Shown here one piece after another: positions 5,772-7,456 of a stretch of 7,456 nucleotides of DNA (its first letter is position 1; the number at the start of each line of letters is the position of its first letter). The translations under genes and the position numbers were made by a program. The stretch comes from DATFGK01 sp046712825 (GTDB taxonomy: Bacteria > Actinomycetota > AC-67). The stretch covers positions 1 through 7,456 of the forward strand of contig JBKKCR010000056.1 in assembly GCA_046712825.1 (NCBI GenBank), in the 5' to 3' direction. A model generated the notes under the pieces. It was given only the letters and a program-made list of their open reading frames with translations. It did not search any database and had not been told where the DNA came from.

Positions 5772-7292
5772 TCAGCCGCCCGTCCCGGGCGAGGCGTCCT
5801 GCAGCGACGCCACCGGCTCCTGTTGGACGACGCGCGCGCGGACGCGCTCGAGCGAAGGCTCCATCCGCTCGAGGAAGGGCTTGGGCCACACGCCCATCAG
5901 GATGATCAGTCCCACGAGCGGCACGAGCGCAACGGCCTCGCGCAGCGTCACGTCGGGGATGAGGCGGTTCTCCTCGATCGTGAGTGGTCCGTGGAACACG
6001 CGCTGGTACGCCCAGAGGAGGTAGACCGCAGCGAAGATCACGCCGGTTGCCGCGATGACCGCCCAAACGCGGTTCCGCGCGAACGCCCCCAGGATCACCA
6101 GGAACTCCCCCACGAACCCGTTCAGCCCCGGCAGTCCCAGCGACGACAGCGCGACGATGAGGAACAGTCCGGCGTAGACCGGGGCAGTGGTGGCCAGCCC
6201 GCCGAAGTCCGAGATCTCTCGCGTATGCCGACGCTCGTAGAGCATGCCTACGAGAAGGAACAGCGCACCCGTCGACAGCCCGTGGGAGATCATCTGGAAC
6301 GTCCCGCCGCTCAGGCCCTGGATCGTGAACACGAAGATGCCGAGCACGACGAACCCGAGGTGCGAGATCGAGGAGTACGCGATCAGGCGTTTGAGGTCCT
6401 TCTGCATAACGCACACGATCGCTCCGTAGACGATGCCGATCAGCGCCAGGGCGACGACCCACGGAACGGCGTCTCGCGAGGCGTCGGGGAACAGCGGCAG
6501 CGAATACCTCAGGAACCCGAACCCGCCGAGCTTGAGCAGAACGCCGGCCAGGATGATCGAGCCGGCGGTCGGCGCCTCGGTATGCGCGTCGGGCAACCAC
6601 GTGTGGAACGGGAACAGCGGGATCTTGATCGCGAACGCCGCGAAGAACGCGACGAACAGCCACTTCTGGATGCCGGTGGAGAACGCGACCTGCGACAGCT
6701 GCTCGTAATCGAACGTCACGCGGCCGAGCGCCGACTTAGCCTGGAACCCGACGACGATGATGCCGGCGAGCATCACGAGGCCGCCGAAGAGCGTGTACAG
6801 GAAGAACTTCACCGCTGCGTAGACGCGACGCTCATACCCCCAGTACCCGATCAGGAAGTACATCGGGACGAGCATCCCTTCCCAGAACACATAGAAGAGG
6901 AGCAGGTCCATGGACAGGAACACGCCGAGGATCGCGGTCTCGAGGCCGAGCAAGAGCCCCATGAAGAGCTTCGGGTTGCGCGACACGTTCCACGAAGCGA
7001 GCACGCAGATCGGGAAAAGGAACGCGGTGAGCACGACCAGCCAGAGGCTGATCCCGTCGACGCCGATCTTGTAGCTCGCCCCGAAAGCGCGGATCCATTG
7101 GTGCTGCTCGACGAGCTGGAAGCCGGCGTCCGACTTGTCGAATCGAGCGAGCACCGCGAGCGAGGTTCCGAAGCCGCCGACCGACACCGCGAGCGCCCAC
7201 CACCTGATGGCGGCGTGGCGCGCGCTCGGAACGAGTGCGAGCACAGCCGCGCCGGCGAGCGGCAGCCATAGCGTCCAGGAGAGCAGGCCCAT
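5772..7292 (-). CDS. nuoM: NADH-quinone oxidoreductase subunit M (NuoM), proton-pumping membrane subunit
   Basis: NuoM is the middle antiporter-like subunit of the complex I membrane arm, homologous to ND4. The 506-residue product keeps the charged residues of the proton channel: E138 (FWEGMLVPMYFLIG), K223 in AIKIPLFPFHTWLPDAHTEAP, K254 (LLKLGGFG), K301 region DLKRLIAYSSISHLG, H337 and the C-terminal-half E396 (GFVGEFLV), which is Glu in NuoM where NuoL and NuoN have Lys. The ATG at 7292-7290 overlaps the nuoL stop by one base (TGATG) and is preceded at 7 nt by a strong ribosome site, GGGAGGA (7306-7300), which fixes the start. Fourteen or so membrane segments are expected. The C-terminal tail (about 475-506) is hydrophilic. 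The stop is 2 nt before nuoN. The nuoL/M/N arrangement implies coupled translation of equimolar subunits. Confidence 0.97.
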   Translation of the reverse strand: MGLLSWTLWLPLAGAAVLALVPSARHAAIRWWALAVSVGGFGTSLAVLARFDKSDAGFQLVEQHQWIRAFGASYKIGVDGISLWLVVLTAFLFPICVLASWNVSRNPKLFMGLLLGLETAILGVFLSMDLLLFYVFWEGMLVPMYFLIGYWGYERRVYAAVKFFLYTLFGGLVMLAGIIVVGFQAKSALGRVTFDYEQLSQVAFSTGIQKWLFVAFFAAFAIKIPLFPFHTWLPDAHTEAPTAGSIILAGVLLKLGGFGFLRYSLPLFPDASRDAVPWVVALALIGIVYGAIVCVMQKDLKRLIAYSSISHLGFVVLGIFVFTIQGLSGGTFQMISHGLSTGALFLLVGMLYERRHTREISDFGGLATTAPVYAGLFLIVALSSLGLPGLNGFVGEFLVILGAFARNRVWAVIAATGVIFAAVYLLWAYQRVFHGPLTIEENRLIPDVTLREAVALVPLVGLIILMGVWPKPFLERMEPSLERVRARVVQQEPVASLQDASPGTGG

Positions 7293-7456
7293 CAGCGTGT
7301 CCTCCCGACGAGGAGCCCGATGAGCACGACGGTGCCGGCGAGCACGCCGAGCGCGTACGTGCGAACCAGGCCGGTCTGAACCTTGCGCACCGTGCCCGAG
7401 AGCAGGGTCATGCCGCGACCGACGTTGTTGACGACGCCGTCGATCCATTTCGCGTC
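7292..7456 (-). CDS. nuoL: NADH-quinone oxidoreductase subunit L (NuoL), C-terminal end, cut by window edge
   Basis: The minus strand from the right edge reads as 54 codons in frame, ending in TGA at 7294-7292. The sequence D-A-K-W-I-D-G-V-V-N-N, then RKVQTGLVRTYALGVLAGTV (24-43) and a hydrophobic end, is the conserved C-terminus of NuoL: the W-x-D segment, the VQTGxVRxYA motif and the last membrane helix. NuoL (ND5 homologue) is the distal proton-pumping subunit and carries the long lateral helix. The stop shares one base with the nuoM ATG. Most of the gene lies outside the window, so channel residues and lateral helix cannot be checked. Confidence 0.92.
   Translation of the reverse strand, partial: DAKWIDGVVNNVGRGMTLLSGTVRKVQTGLVRTYALGVLAGTVVLIGLLVGRTR

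Noticed and set aside
4222..6024. A 600-codon open frame on the plus strand, opposite nuoN and the ends of the carbonic anhydrase and nuoM genes
   Set aside because: The predicted product is rich in Arg, Glu, Asp and His with no domain, and its frame mirrors strongly biased GC codons of the real genes. It is a GC-rich shadow.
5770..6663. Upstream extension of the nuoN frame through the nuoM gene
   Set aside because: The extension is Arg/Ala-rich without membrane segments and overlaps nuoM; the ATG at 5769 gives the normal NuoN start and length.
5823..7271. A 482-codon open frame on the plus strand, opposite nuoM
   Set aside because: Same low-complexity, charge-rich composition; nuoM on the other strand has clear family motifs along its whole length.
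4327..7456. Possibility that the L/M/N genes are Mrp antiporter, hydrogenase or DabB-type subunits rather than complex I
   Set aside because: NuoM has E396 and NuoN has K392 at the expected positions, NuoL ends in the typical C-terminus, the order is L-M-N, and no Mrp, hydrogenase or DabA gene is present in the window.

Overview
The window is GC-rich and largely filled by genes for respiratory complex I (NADH:quinone oxidoreductase, type I NADH dehydrogenase) on the minus strand. High GC, GTG starts on nuoA and nuoB, the NuoB signature and the form of the prenyl synthase (REGVWTLP after the second Asp-rich motif) point to an actinobacterial (Actinomycetota) genome, probably not a well-studied genus. 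The lineage call is an inference from motifs recalled from memory, not from a search.

Layout, reading the minus strand from right to left: the last 54 codons of nuoL (7456-7292), complete nuoM (7292-5772), complete nuoN (5769-4327), a beta-class carbonic anhydrase (4303-3677) and a long-chain polyprenyl diphosphate synthase (3622-2654). Overlaps or gaps of 54 nt or less suggest one transcription unit. Next comes a single plus-strand gene (1381-2649) for a predicted lipoprotein with beta-propeller-like repeats. It converges on the prenyl synthase with only 4 nt between the stop codons, which lie in an 8-bp hairpin. A 238-nt divergent intergenic region (1143-1380) follows, then nuoA (1142-771), nuoB (760-221) and the first 74 codons of nuoC (224-1), running off the left edge.

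How the genes work together: NuoA/B/C belong to the quinone-site and peripheral-arm junction of complex I. NuoL/M/N are the three antiporter-like proton-pumping membrane subunits. The polyprenyl synthase probably makes the side chain of the (mena)quinone that complex I reduces. The carbonic anhydrase interconverts CO2 and bicarbonate with release or uptake of a proton, so its place between nuoN and the prenyl synthase is suggestive but unproven.

The most notable points are: (1) the gene order, with the distal end of a nuo operon (LMN) upstream of the proximal end of a nuo operon (ABC) on the same strand, so this is either the junction of two nuo clusters or a split, rotated operon; (2) a NuoB of the type I recall from the second, reduced nuo cluster of streptomycetes, here followed by nuoC; (3) the embedded carbonic anhydrase; (4) a lower-GC, opposite-strand lipoprotein gene at the junction; (5) three perfect inverted repeats in or beside intergenic regions. 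No RNA gene, CRISPR array or mobile element was seen.
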